The notes under the pieces were generated by a model. It was given only the letters and a program-made list of their open reading frames with translations, made no database searches and was not told the origin of the DNA. A program made the position numbers and the translations under genes. 64,000 bases of DNA from DATFDN01 sp963830565 (GTDB taxonomy: Bacteria; Pseudomonadota; Alphaproteobacteria; Acetobacterales; Acetobacteraceae): positions 248,001 through 312,000 of the forward strand of contig CAWHMO010000005.1 in the NCBI GenBank assembly GCA_963830565.1, written 5' to 3'. This document shows, one piece after another, positions 17,695 through 27,126 of the stretch (positions are counted from its first letter, which is position 1; each line of letters begins with the position of its first letter).

Positions 17695-18876
17695 TTGGTC
17701 GCGGAGCTTGCCTTGGTCGAGAATGCCCTGATCGACGACCCGACACCGCCGCCGCTGCGCCTGACGCCGCTCGATGCCTGGCATCGAGCGCTTGGCGCCC
17801 GCATGGTCGCTTTCGCCGGCACCGCGCTGCCGCTGAAATACGATTTCTCTGGCGCGTTGGCTGCACGGTGCCGAGGCGGCGTGCTGGCCGAACATCTGCA
17901 CTGCCGCGAGAAGGCATCGCTGTTCGACGTGTCGCACATGGGCCAGGCCTGGCTGACCGGCGCCACCGCCGCCGCCGCGCTGGAGCGTCTGGTGCCCGGC
18001 GACATCATCGGCCTGCGGCCGGGCCGGCAGCGCTACACGCTGCTGACCAACGAGGCGGGCGGCATCCTCGATGACATGATGGTGGCGCGGCTGGCCGAGA
18101 ACCGGCTGTTCCTCGTCGTCAATGCCAGCCGCAAGGCCGAGGACTTGCCGCACATCGCGGCGGCGCTGCCAGACGGCGTGCGGGTCGAAGAAATCGAGGA
18201 CCGGGCGCTGCTGGCGCTCCAGGGACCGATGGCCGCCGCCGTGATCGGGCGCCTGTCGCCCGCCGCGACCTCCTTGCCGTTCATGGGCGCCGCCACGCTG
18301 GACGTTGCCGGAATTCCCTGCCTCGTCACCCGCTCCGGCTACACCGGGGAGGACGGATTCGAGATCTCGGTGCCTTCCGACCGCACCGAGGCGCTGGCTG
18401 GCGCGCTGCTGTCCGAGCCGGAGGTTGCCCCGGCCGGACTGGGCGCGCGTGACTCGCTGCGGCTGGAGGCCGGCCTCTGCCTTTATGGCAACGACATCGA
18501 CGAGCTGACTTCGCCGATCGAGGCCGGGCTCGCCTGGGTGATCGGCAAGCGCCGACGTGAGGCCTGGGACTTCCCCGGCGCCGCCGCGATCCGAGATCAG
18601 GTCGAACATCATCCGCATCGCGTGCGCGTCGGGCTGCGTCCAGAAGGGCGGGCGCCGGCGCGCGCCGGCACGATGATCGTCGCCGGCGACGGCACCGAGG
18701 CGGGCAGCGTCACCTCGGGCGGGTTCTCGCCCAGCCTGAATGCCCCGATCACCATGGGCTACGTGCGCCGCGACCTCTCGGAACCGGGCACTCGCCTGCA
18801 CCTGGTAGTGCGCGGCAAGCCGCTGCCCGCGCTGGTCGCGACGCTGCCTTTCGTCCCGCACCGCTACGTCCGCTAA
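17695..18876 (+). CDS. gcvT: Glycine cleavage system aminomethyltransferase (T protein)
   Basis: About 393 residues. T protein transfers the methylene group from lipoyl-bound glycine remnant to tetrahydrofolate and releases ammonia. Typical segments are RLTPLDAWHRALGARMVAFAG, SLFDVSHMGQ, GYTGEDGFEISVP and GLGARDSLRLEAGLCLYGND. The start is a TTG at 17695, four bases after GGAGGAG; the longer open frame runs into the riboswitch and is not credible. It is the first gene of gcvT-gcvH-gcvP under riboswitch control. Confidence 0.93.
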   Translation: MVAELALVENALIDDPTPPPLRLTPLDAWHRALGARMVAFAGTALPLKYDFSGALAARCRGGVLAEHLHCREKASLFDVSHMGQAWLTGATAAAALERLVPGDIIGLRPGRQRYTLLTNEAGGILDDMMVARLAENRLFLVVNASRKAEDLPHIAAALPDGVRVEEIEDRALLALQGPMAAAVIGRLSPAATSLPFMGAATLDVAGIPCLVTRSGYTGEDGFEISVPSDRTEALAGALLSEPEVAPAGLGARDSLRLEAGLCLYGNDIDELTSPIEAGLAWVIGKRRREAWDFPGAAAIRDQVEHHPHRVRVGLRPEGRAPARAGTMIVAGDGTEAGSVTSGGFSPSLNAPITMGYVRRDLSEPGTRLHLVVRGKPLPALVATLPFVPHRYVR

Positions 18877-18899
18877 CCCGACAATCCGGAGGATCACCG

Positions 18900-19295
18900 A
18901 TGCCCGCCGTGGACCGGAGCAATCACGAGACGCGCTACACGAAGGACCACGAGTGGATGCGGATGGAGGGCGACATCGCGACCGTCGGCATCACCCAGCA
19001 TGCCGTGGAGTCGCTCGGTGATCTCGTCTTCATCGAACTGCCCGAGATCGGCCGCGCGGTGCGCCGCGACGAGGCCTGCGCCGTGGTCGAAAGCGTCAAG
19101 GCCGCGTCCGATGTGTACGCCCCCCTGGCCGGCACGATCATCGAGAGCAATCAGCCGGTGGTCGAGGACCCGACGATGGTGAGCTTGGGCGCCGAGGGCG
19201 AGGGCTGGTTCTTCAAGATGCAGCTCGATGACCCGGCGGAGTTCGCGGCGCTGATGGACGAGGACGATTACCACGAGTACGTGGAGAGCCTGTGA
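18900..19295 (+). CDS. gcvH: Glycine cleavage system H protein
   Basis: The 131-residue lipoyl carrier shuttles the aminomethyl intermediate between P, T and L proteins. The lipoylated lysine is Lys67 in VVESVKAASDVYAPL. The N-terminal RYTKDHEWM and the AEGEGWFFKM segment are diagnostic. Its stop codon overlaps the gcvP ATG (TGATG), indicating translational coupling. Confidence 0.97.
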   Translation: MPAVDRSNHETRYTKDHEWMRMEGDIATVGITQHAVESLGDLVFIELPEIGRAVRRDEACAVVESVKAASDVYAPLAGTIIESNQPVVEDPTMVSLGAEGEGWFFKMQLDDPAEFAALMDEDDYHEYVESL

Positions 19296-22162
19296 TGGAC
19301 CAGCTGGCCGAGCTGTCCGCCCTGGAGGCCGGCGACGGCTTCGTTGCCCGCCACATCGGCCCCTCGGAGGCGGACATCGCCGCCATGCTCCATGCGGTGG
19401 GCACGGCGAGCCTCGACGAGCTGGCCGATCGTGCCGTGCCCTCGTCGATCCGGCTCGGCCGCCCGCTCGATCTGCCCCCGGCGGTGGACGAAGCGGGCGC
19501 GCTGGCCGAACTGCGCGCGCTGGCCGCGCGCAATCGCGCGGTGAAGTCGCTGATCGGGCTCGGCTACCACGGCACGCACACGCCGCCCGTCATCCAGCGG
19601 AACGTGCTGGAAAGTCCCGGCTGGTACACGGCCTACACGCCGTACCAGGCCGAGATCGCGCAAGGTCGGCTGGAGGCGCTGCTGAACTTCCAGACCATGG
19701 TCTGCGAGTTGACCGGCCTGCCGATCGCCAATGCCTCGCTGCTGGACGAGGCGACGGCCGTCGCCGAGGCGGTGAGCATGGCGCACGGGGTCGGCAAGGC
19801 ACGATCGGACGTGATCGCGGTGGCGACCGATCTGCATCCGCAGACCCGCGCGGTGCTGCAAACACGCGCCGCGCCGCTCGGCTGGCGGCTGGTCGATGTC
19901 ACACCGGGCGATCTGGCCGCGATTGGCGCGGCAAACCCGTTCGCGCTGGTGCTCCAATATCCCGGCAGCACGGGTGCGATCCGCGAGCTCGCGCCCGAGA
20001 TCGCGCGGGCGCACGAGGCCGGCGCGCTGGCGATCGTCGCCGCCGACCCGCTCGCGCTGGCGCTGCTGACCCCACCCGGGGAGATGGGCGCCGACATCGT
20101 CGTGGGTTCGGCGCAGCGCTTCGGGGTGCCGATGGGGTTCGGCGGGCCCCATGCCGGGTTCCTGGCCACGCGCGATGTCTTCAAGCGGGCCATGCCGGGG
20201 CGCCTGGTGGGCGTCAGCGTCGATGCGGCCGGCGAGCCGGCGATGCGGCTGGCGTTGCAGACCCGCGAGCAGCACATACGGCGCGAGAAGGCCACCTCCA
20301 ATATCTGCACCGCTCAGGTGCTGCTGGCGGTGATCGCCGGTTTCTATGCGGGCTGGCACGGACCCGACGGGCTGCGGCGCATCGCCCGGCGGGTGAACCT
20401 GCAGGCGCAGCTGCTGGCCGAGGCGGCGCGGCGGAGCGGGTACGGCCTGCGTCACGACGCTTTCTTCGACACCATCGCGATCGAGGCGCGCGACGCCGAC
20501 GGGCTGATCGCGCGCGCGCTGGAAGCCGGGTTCAACCTGCGCCGGATCGACGCGAGCGGCGTCGGCATCGCGCTGGACGAGACGGTGACGCGCGAGGATC
20601 TGGCGCGTCTCGCCGACGTGCTCGGCTCCGGCCTGTCCGGCGCGGCGGCCTCGATCCCGCCCGAGCTGCTGCGCACCACGGCGTTCCTGGAACAGGCGGT
20701 GTTCGCCCAGCATCGCTCCGAGCACGCCATGCTGCGCTACCTGAAGCGGCTGGAGGACAAGGACCTGGCATTGAACCGCGGCATGATCCCGCTCGGTTCC
20801 TGCACGATGAAACTGAACGCCTCGGCCGAGATGATGCCGATCACCTGGCCGAGCTTCGCCGACGTCCATCCCTTCGCGCCGCCGGAGCAGACCGAGGGCT
20901 ATGCCGAGGTGATCGGCCGCCTGGGCGAGTGGTTAAGGGAAGCGACTGGGTTCGCCGCCGTCTCACTGCAGCCGAACGCCGGCTCGCAGGGCGAGTACGC
21001 TGGGCTGCTGGCGATCCGCGCCTACCATGCCGCGCGGGGAGAGGGTTCCCGCGATGTGTGCCTGATCCCCGCCAGCGCGCACGGCACCAACCCCGCCAGC
21101 GCCGTGATGGCCGGGCTGCGCGTCGTGGTGGTCGCCTGCGATCGCGGCGGCAACATCGACCTTGCCGACCTGCGCGCCAAGGCGGCGCGGCACGCCGAAC
21201 GGCTCGCGGCGCTGATGCTCACCTATCCCAGCACCCACGGCGTGTTCGAGGGGGAGGTGCGCGAGATGTGCGCCGTCGTCCATGCCCAGGGCGGACAGGT
21301 GTATATGGATGGGGCCAACATGAATGCGCAGGTCGGGCTGACCAGCCCGGCCGCGATTGGCGCCGATGTGTGCCATCTCAATCTGCACAAGACCTTCTGC
21401 ATCCCGCATGGCGGCGGCGGCCCCGGCGTCGGGCCGATCGCAGTCGCCGCGCATCTCGCGCCCTATCTGCCGAATCATCCGCTGCGCGCCGACGCGGGAC
21501 CGGCAACGGGGGTCGGGCCGGTGGCCGCGGCGCCGTTTGGCAGCGCGCTGATCCTGCCGATCTCGTACGCGTATATCCGCATGATGGGTGCGGCCGGGCT
21601 CAAGCGCGCGACCGAGGTGGCCGTGCTCAACGCCAACTATGTCGCCGTCCGCCTCGCGCCGCATTATCCTGTGCTGTTCACCGGCCCCGCCGGGCTCGTC
21701 GCCCATGAGTGCATCATCGATTGCCGCGCGTTCCAGGCCGAAGCCGGCGTGACCGTCGAGGACATTGCCAAGCGCCTGCAGGATTTCGGCTTCCACGCTC
21801 CGACCATGTCCTGGCCGGTCGCCGGCACACTGATGATCGAGCCGACCGAAAGCGAGCCGAAAGCCGAGATCGACCGCTTCTGCGCCGCGATGATCGCGAT
21901 CCGCGCCGAGATCGCGGCGATCGCGTCGGGGCAACTGGACCGCGCCGACAATCCACTGAAGAATGCGCCGCATATCGCCCGCGAGGTGATGGCCGATGCG
22001 TGGTCGCACCCCTATTCTCGTATGCAGGCCGCATTCCCGTTTTCGTGGGTGGGCGAGGCGAAATACTGGCCGCCGGTGAAGCGGGTGGACAATGCCTATG
22101 GAGACCGCAACCTGGTCTGTACCTGCGCGCCATTGGAGGCATATGCCGAAGCGGCGGATTAG
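19295..22162 (+). CDS. gcvP: Glycine dehydrogenase (decarboxylating), P protein, single-chain form
   Basis: This PLP enzyme of about 955 residues decarboxylates glycine and loads the aminomethyl group onto GcvH. It is the fused alpha-beta type rather than the split GcvPA/GcvPB form. The N-terminal half has GYHGTHTPPVIQRNVLE and NFQTMVCELTG. The C-terminal half has GSCTMKLN, SAHGTNPASA and the PLP-lysine motif LNLHKTFCIPHGGGGPG with Lys at about residue 699. A candidate terminator follows 14 bases after the stop. The L protein (lpd) is not in the window. Confidence 0.96.
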   Translation: MDQLAELSALEAGDGFVARHIGPSEADIAAMLHAVGTASLDELADRAVPSSIRLGRPLDLPPAVDEAGALAELRALAARNRAVKSLIGLGYHGTHTPPVIQRNVLESPGWYTAYTPYQAEIAQGRLEALLNFQTMVCELTGLPIANASLLDEATAVAEAVSMAHGVGKARSDVIAVATDLHPQTRAVLQTRAAPLGWRLVDVTPGDLAAIGAANPFALVLQYPGSTGAIRELAPEIARAHEAGALAIVAADPLALALLTPPGEMGADIVVGSAQRFGVPMGFGGPHAGFLATRDVFKRAMPGRLVGVSVDAAGEPAMRLALQTREQHIRREKATSNICTAQVLLAVIAGFYAGWHGPDGLRRIARRVNLQAQLLAEAARRSGYGLRHDAFFDTIAIEARDADGLIARALEAGFNLRRIDASGVGIALDETVTREDLARLADVLGSGLSGAAASIPPELLRTTAFLEQAVFAQHRSEHAMLRYLKRLEDKDLALNRGMIPLGSCTMKLNASAEMMPITWPSFADVHPFAPPEQTEGYAEVIGRLGEWLREATGFAAVSLQPNAGSQGEYAGLLAIRAYHAARGEGSRDVCLIPASAHGTNPASAVMAGLRVVVVACDRGGNIDLADLRAKAARHAERLAALMLTYPSTHGVFEGEVREMCAVVHAQGGQVYMDGANMNAQVGLTSPAAIGADVCHLNLHKTFCIPHGGGGPGVGPIAVAAHLAPYLPNHPLRADAGPATGVGPVAAAPFGSALILPISYAYIRMMGAAGLKRATEVAVLNANYVAVRLAPHYPVLFTGPAGLVAHECIIDCRAFQAEAGVTVEDIAKRLQDFGFHAPTMSWPVAGTLMIEPTESEPKAEIDRFCAAMIAIRAEIAAIASGQLDRADNPLKNAPHIAREVMADAWSHPYSRMQAAFPFSWVGEAKYWPPVKRVDNAYGDRNLVCTCAPLEAYAEAAD

Positions 22163-22176
22163 CGTCTAATAGCGGC

Positions 22177-22199
22177 CCGCACCATTCCGGTGCGGATTT
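22177..22199 (+). terminator. Candidate intrinsic terminator after gcvP
   Basis: A perfect 7-base GC-rich stem (CCGCACC with GGTGCGG) with loop ATTCC is followed by ATTTC. It sits 14 bases past the gcvP stop and before the sugar transporter operon. The U-tract is short, so termination may be partial. Confidence 0.5.
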
Positions 22200-22229
22200 C
22201 CTGCCCGTCGACGTCCAAGGGAGACGCTA

Positions 22230-23180
22230 ATGAAAAAACTGGTCGCTCCGATTCTGGCCGGCGCGTGTGCCGCCATGCTGCTCGCCGGGCCCGCTCACGC
22301 CCAGAAGAAGCAGCTCGTGCTGGTCACCAACGCCGCGTCCGATTTCTGGACCTTCGCCCGCCGCGGGATCGAGAAGGCGCAAACGGAGCATCCCAATTAC
22401 AGCATGGAGATGATCGTCACCGGCCAGGCGACCGCCGCCGAGCAGCGACGCGAGCTGGACGATCTGCTGGCCCGCGGCGTCGCGGGCATCTCCGTCTCCG
22501 TGGACGACGCGGCGCACGCCACCGAGGAGCTGAACAAGGTTGCCGCCAAGGCCGTGCTCGTCACCACCGACAGCGACGCACCGCAGAGCAACCGCGTTGC
22601 CTATATCGGCACCGACAATGTCGCAGCCGGCCGCGAAGCCGGTGAGGAGATCAAGAAGGCGCTGCCGAACGGCGGCAAGATCATGCTGTTCGTCGGCACG
22701 TTGGATGCCGACAACGCGCGCGAGCGCGTCCAGGGCCTGCGGGAGGCGCTGAAGGGCACCAAGGTCGACATCATCGACATCCGCACCGACCAGGTGGACT
22801 TCACGAAGGCCAAGAGCAACGTCGAGGACACGCTCGCGAAGTATCCGGACATTTCGCTGCTGAGCGGGCTGTGGAGCTACAACACGCCGGAGATCTACGA
22901 CGCGGTGAAGGCGGCCGGGAAGTGCGGCACAGTGAAGATCGTCGGCTTCGATGAGGACCCGCGCACGCTGCGCGGCATCTCCGAGGGTTGCGTGCAGTCC
23001 ACCATCGTACAGCAGCCGTTCCAGTTCGGATATCTCTCGATGATCGACATCGTAAAGTACATGAACGGTGACAAGTCCTGGATACCGGCCGACAAGCGTG
23101 TGATCGTGCCGACCCGGGTGATCGACAAGTCCAATGTCGCCGAATTTACGGCCACCGTGCGCAAGCTGCTCGGCAAATAA
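22230..23180 (+). CDS. Sugar ABC transporter periplasmic binding protein (RbsB/peripla_BP_4 family)
   Basis: The 316-residue protein has a signal peptide ending in GPAHAQ. It is a type I periplasmic binding fold: KQLVLVTNAASDFWTFARRGIEKA opens lobe 1, and RELDDLLARGVAGISVS, YIGTDNVAAGREAGE and KIVGFDEDPRTLRGI follow. These are typical of ribose/xylose/allose-type sugar binders, but the sugar cannot be named. It heads a three-gene transporter, with a palindromic repeat in the 177-base gap before the ATPase gene. Confidence 0.9.
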   Translation: MKKLVAPILAGACAAMLLAGPAHAQKKQLVLVTNAASDFWTFARRGIEKAQTEHPNYSMEMIVTGQATAAEQRRELDDLLARGVAGISVSVDDAAHATEELNKVAAKAVLVTTDSDAPQSNRVAYIGTDNVAAGREAGEEIKKALPNGGKIMLFVGTLDADNARERVQGLREALKGTKVDIIDIRTDQVDFTKAKSNVEDTLAKYPDISLLSGLWSYNTPEIYDAVKAAGKCGTVKIVGFDEDPRTLRGISEGCVQSTIVQQPFQFGYLSMIDIVKYMNGDKSWIPADKRVIVPTRVIDKSNVAEFTATVRKLLGK

Positions 23181-23230
23181 AGGCGGCGACGACGCCGAGG
23201 GCCACACGCCAGGCAGGGCGATCACCCTCT

Positions 23231-23311
23231 CGTCATGGCCGGACTTGTTCCGGCCATCCACGGCTTTCCTGCGCGCCAGGCGTGGATACCCGTGACAAGC
23301 ACGGGCATGAC
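23231..23311. repeat. Composite palindromic intergenic repeat between binding-protein and ATPase genes
   Basis: A perfect 9-base stem ATGGCCGGA/TCCGGCCAT with loop CTTGT (23235-23257) is followed by CCACG...CGTGG and a second stem CCCGTG/CACGGG with loop ACAAG (23289-23305). The first unit belongs to the same family as the repeats at 34902-34935 and 36060-36095. Because it lies between a binding-protein gene and its ATPase gene, it could stabilise the upstream mRNA as E. coli REPs do. That role is inference. Confidence 0.7.
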
Positions 23312-23357
23312 CGTGCGAGCACCGTCCCCATGCCCTGCGTGCCAAAGGAGGGACCCT

Positions 23358-24878
23358 ATGCCCGGGACGCTGCTCGAGCTCGAGGGCATCACCAAGATCT
23401 ACCCCGGCGTGAAGGCGCTGGACGAGGTAAGCCTGCGCGTTCATCGCGGTGAGGTGCTCGGCCTGATCGGCGAGAACGGCGCCGGCAAGTCCACGCTGAT
23501 GAAGGTGCTGGGCGGCGTGGTCTCGCCGACTGCCGGGGTCATCCGGATCGGCGGGCGCGACCACGCCACGCTCACCGTGAACGCGGCGATCAGCGCCGGC
23601 ATCGCCTTCGTCCACCAGGAACTCAATCTGTTCGAGAATCTCGATGTCGCGGCCAACGTCTTCATTGGCCGCGAGAAGCGGTCGGGCGGGCCGTTGCAGC
23701 TGGTCGACAACGCCTGGATGCACGCCCGTGTCCGTCCGGTGTTGGAACGGCTTGGGGCGGACTTTGCCCCGGACACGCTGGTCGAGGGACTGTCCATCGC
23801 GCAGCGCCAGATGGTGGAAATCGCCAAGGCGCTGTCGATGGACGCGCGTGTCATCATCATGGACGAGCCGACCTCCAGTTTGACCATCTCGGAGACCGAA
23901 CGGCTTCTGGAGATCGTCGCCGATTTGAAGGCGGACGGCGTGTCGGTGATCTTCATCACGCATCGGCTCGGCGAGGTCATGGCCTGCGCCGACCGGGTCG
24001 TGGTGCTGCGCGACGGACGGACGGTGGGCGAACTGGCGCGCGAGGAGATCAGCCACGCCGAGATGATCCGCCTCATGATCGGGCGCGATCTCAAGGCGCT
24101 TTACATACCACCCCGGACGGCGCCGCGCGACGGCGGGTGCGACATCGTCGGTGCCGTCACACCGGCCTTCCCCGACCGAAGCGTGAGCCTGGCGGTGCGG
24201 CACGGCGAGATCCTCGGGCTCGCCGGCCTGGTCGGGGCTGGCCGCACCTCGCTCGCGCGCACCGTGTTCGGCGTTGACCGATTGCAGGGCGGCGAGATCC
24301 GGATGGACGGCGCGCGCGTGCGCATCGCCAGCCCGCGCGACGCCATCCGGCACGGCATCTATCTGGTGCCGGAGGACCGCAAGAGGTCCGGCCTCGTGCT
24401 GGAGATGCCGATCCGCGAGAACATCACGCTCGCCGACCTCCTGCATCATTCACGCATGCTGCTGATCGACCGCGGATCGGAGGCGAAGGTCGCGCGCGCG
24501 CAGGCGGCGCGCCTGTCGATCAAGGCGCCGTCGTTGCAGATGGACGCGGTTACCCTGTCCGGCGGCAACCAGCAGAAGGTGGTGCTGGCGAAGTGGCTGG
24601 CGATGCAGCCTCGCGTGGTGATCTTCGACGAACCGACGCGCGGCATCGACGTCGGCGCCAAGAACGAGATCTACGCCCTGATGCGCGGCCTGGCCGACAG
24701 CGGCGTGGCCATCCTCATGATCTCCTCGGACATGGAGGAGGTGATCGGCGTGTCCGACCGCATCGCGGTCATGCACGAGGGACGCGTGAGCGGTGTGCTC
24801 GACCGCGCGCAGTTCAGTGAGGACAACGTGTTGCGGCTGGCGATCGGGCACGAGCTCGAGCCGGCAGAGGCCGTCTGA
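23358..24878 (+). CDS. Sugar ABC transporter ATPase, double nucleotide-binding domain (RbsA/MglA type)
   Basis: The 506-residue protein carries two ATPase halves. The first has Walker A GENGAGKST, the signature-like LSIAQRQMVEIAKAL and Walker B VIIMDEPTSSL. The second has the degenerate P-loop GLVGAGRTSLART typical of this family, signature LSGGNQQKVVLAKWL and VIFDEPTRGIDVGAK. The C-terminus is VIGVSDRIAVMHEGR. The ATG at 23358 follows AAGGAGGG. The permease gene starts two bases past its stop. Confidence 0.94.
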   Translation: MPGTLLELEGITKIYPGVKALDEVSLRVHRGEVLGLIGENGAGKSTLMKVLGGVVSPTAGVIRIGGRDHATLTVNAAISAGIAFVHQELNLFENLDVAANVFIGREKRSGGPLQLVDNAWMHARVRPVLERLGADFAPDTLVEGLSIAQRQMVEIAKALSMDARVIIMDEPTSSLTISETERLLEIVADLKADGVSVIFITHRLGEVMACADRVVVLRDGRTVGELAREEISHAEMIRLMIGRDLKALYIPPRTAPRDGGCDIVGAVTPAFPDRSVSLAVRHGEILGLAGLVGAGRTSLARTVFGVDRLQGGEIRMDGARVRIASPRDAIRHGIYLVPEDRKRSGLVLEMPIRENITLADLLHHSRMLLIDRGSEAKVARAQAARLSIKAPSLQMDAVTLSGGNQQKVVLAKWLAMQPRVVIFDEPTRGIDVGAKNEIYALMRGLADSGVAILMISSDMEEVIGVSDRIAVMHEGRVSGVLDRAQFSEDNVLRLAIGHELEPAEAV

Positions 24879-24879
24879 C

Positions 24880-25884
24880 ATGCGCAAGGAACTCGGGCTG
24901 TTCCTCCTGCTTGTCGCGGTCGGGGCGATCACCGCTGCCATCAACCCGCTCTTCCTGTCGCGAGTGAACCTGCTGGACATGGCCAACCTGATTGGCCTGT
25001 TCGGCGTCTTCTCGATCGGCGAGGGCCTGGTGATCATCACCGGCGGCATCGACCTGTCGGTCGGATCGATGTTCGCCCTCCTTGGCGTTGTCTTCATCGA
25101 CCTGCTGACCGAATACAACGTCGCCTGGCCGCTGGCGCTGCTGGCGATCGTCGCGGGCGGGGTGGTGCTCGGTGCCATCCAGGGCTTTCTGATCACGCGT
25201 CTGAGGATGCAACCCTTCATCGTCACCCTGTGCGGGCTGCTGATCTATCGGGGTGCCGCGCGGTACTACACCACCGACAGCACCCGCGGCTTCGGCTACG
25301 GCGACGAGGCGGACGCCCTGCGCAGTCTCGCCTCCGGGCACGTATTCGGTATCCCGACCACGTTCATCTTCCTGATAATCCTGGCCCTGATCATGGCCGT
25401 GGTGCTGCACCGATCGGTGTATGGCCGCTACCTCTTTGCCGTCGGCAGGAACGAGGAAGCGGCGCGCTTTTCCGGCATCCGCACCATGCTGGTCGTGGCC
25501 GGCGCCTACGTTCTCAGCGGCGCCCTGGCGGGCATCTCGACGGTGATGCTGGTGTTCTATACCAACTCGGTCTCCCCCAGCTCCTTCGGCAACTTCTATG
25601 AGTTGTACGCGATCGCCGCCGCCGTGCTCGGCGGATGCAGCCTGCGCGGCGGCGAGGGCTCGATCCTCGGCATCGTGCTTGGCACGGCGCTGCTGCAGGT
25701 GCTGCAAAACCTGGTCAACATCCTGGGCATCCCGAGTTCGCTCAACTTCGCCGTCATGGGCACCGTGATCCTGCTCGGGGTGCTGGCCGATCAGCAGCTC
25801 CAGGCGCGACGGAAAGCTGCCACCGCCGCGCCCGCGCTTTCCCGCGCAGCGGCAGCGCTGCGACGGCGCGGTCAGGCAACGTGA
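24880..25884 (+). CDS. Sugar ABC transporter permease (RbsC family)
   Basis: The 334-residue inner-membrane permease has about eight to ten hydrophobic segments. The RbsC hallmarks VIITGGIDLSVGSMFAL, MQPFIVTLCGLLIYRGAARY, the coupling-loop segment LFAVGRNEEAARFSGI and VLGGCSLRGGEGSI are all intact. It ends the three-gene transporter. The next gene, pobA, is 63 bases away and may or may not share the transcript. Confidence 0.93.
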   Translation: MRKELGLFLLLVAVGAITAAINPLFLSRVNLLDMANLIGLFGVFSIGEGLVIITGGIDLSVGSMFALLGVVFIDLLTEYNVAWPLALLAIVAGGVVLGAIQGFLITRLRMQPFIVTLCGLLIYRGAARYYTTDSTRGFGYGDEADALRSLASGHVFGIPTTFIFLIILALIMAVVLHRSVYGRYLFAVGRNEEAARFSGIRTMLVVAGAYVLSGALAGISTVMLVFYTNSVSPSSFGNFYELYAIAAAVLGGCSLRGGEGSILGIVLGTALLQVLQNLVNILGIPSSLNFAVMGTVILLGVLADQQLQARRKAATAAPALSRAAAALRRRGQAT

Positions 25885-25947
25885 GCCGGATATCGCCAGG
25901 TGTCGTAAAACCGGTCATTGTCGCTGGAACAGGCGTCGGGAGGCATC

Positions 25948-27123
25948 ATGCGCACCCAGGTCGGAATCGTCGGCGCGGGCCCGGCCGGGCTGTTGCTATC
26001 GCAGCTGCTGCACCGTGTCGGCATCAACTCCGTTGTGCTGGAGGCGCGCTCGCGCAGCTATGTGGAGAACCGCATCCGCGCCGGGGTGCTGGAAGCCACG
26101 ACCGAGCAGCTGCTGATCGACGCCGGCGTGGGCGAGCGGATGCAGCGCGAAGGCATCCTCCACGCCGGGGTGCGGCTGCGCTTCGACCAGCGCGACCACC
26201 GCATCGACTTCGTGGCACTCACCGGGCGCCACGTCATGGTGTACAGCCAGCACAAGGTCGTCCAGGACCTGATCGCCGCCCGGCTGGCAGCGGGCGGACG
26301 CATCCTGTTCGAGGCCGAGGCCCTGGCGCCACTTGGGTTCGAATCGGGCGCCCCGCGCATCGCCTTCCGCCACGAGGGATGCACGCAGGAGCTCAAATGC
26401 GACGTCATCGCCGCCTGCGATGGCTTCCACGGCGTCTGCCGCCCGACGATCCCCTCCGACCGCTTGCAAATCTTCGAGCGGGACTATCCGTTCGGCTGGC
26501 TCGGCATCCTGGCCGAGGTGCCGCCTTCCTGCGAGGAGCTGATCTACGCCCGCCACGAGCGCGGCTTCGCGCTGCTGTCGATGCGCTCGCCAAACGTTAC
26601 CCGCCTCTACCTCCAGTGCGCGCCCGACGAGGACATATCGGCGTGGCCCGATGGACGGGTCTGGGACGAGCTTGATGCGCGCAGCGCCTGCCCTGGGTTC
26701 ACGCTGGACCGCGGGCCGATCATGCAGAAGGGCGTTACGGCCATGCGCAGCTTCGTCGTCGAGCCGATGCAATGCGGGCGGATGTTCCTGCTGGGCGATG
26801 CCGCGCATATCGTTCCCCCCACGGGGGCCAAGGGCCTCAACCTCGCGGCCGCCGATGTCGCAGTGCTGGCGTCCGCGCTGGCGGCCTACTTCAAGGACGG
26901 CCGCGCGGATCTTCTGGAGGCGTATTCCGCGACCTGCCTCGCGCGAATCTGGAAGGTGCAGCGATTCTCGTGGTGGATGACCTCGCTGCTGCACCGCTTC
27001 GACGCATACACCCCGTTCGAGCGCCGGGTGCAGGCGGCCGAACTCGACTACGTGGCGGGGTCGGAGGCCGGTTCGCGGACGCTGGCGGAGAACTACGTGG
27101 GGCTGCCACTGGCGCTGGCGTAG
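25948..27123 (+). CDS. pobA: 4-hydroxybenzoate 3-monooxygenase
   Basis: The 391-residue FAD enzyme hydroxylates 4-hydroxybenzoate to protocatechuate for entry to the beta-ketoadipate pathway. It shows the Rossmann GAGPAGLLLSQLLHRVGI, the PobA-characteristic RIRAGVLEATT segment, the middle CDGFHGVCR motif and the GDAAHIVPPTGAKGLNLAAADV FAD block. Length is normal. No protocatechuate dioxygenase genes are nearby, and PobR was not seen. Confidence 0.95.
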   Translation: MRTQVGIVGAGPAGLLLSQLLHRVGINSVVLEARSRSYVENRIRAGVLEATTEQLLIDAGVGERMQREGILHAGVRLRFDQRDHRIDFVALTGRHVMVYSQHKVVQDLIAARLAAGGRILFEAEALAPLGFESGAPRIAFRHEGCTQELKCDVIAACDGFHGVCRPTIPSDRLQIFERDYPFGWLGILAEVPPSCEELIYARHERGFALLSMRSPNVTRLYLQCAPDEDISAWPDGRVWDELDARSACPGFTLDRGPIMQKGVTAMRSFVVEPMQCGRMFLLGDAAHIVPPTGAKGLNLAAADVAVLASALAAYFKDGRADLLEAYSATCLARIWKVQRFSWWMTSLLHRFDAYTPFERRVQAAELDYVAGSEAGSRTLAENYVGLPLALA

Positions 27124-27126
27124 CGC

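Noticed and set aside
19268..20869. Long open frames antisense to gcvP, gcvT, rbs-type and nrdA genes
   Set aside because: They mirror the codon pattern of strong genes in GC-rich DNA, lack family motifs and ribosome sites, and are Arg/Ala/Gly-rich shadows.
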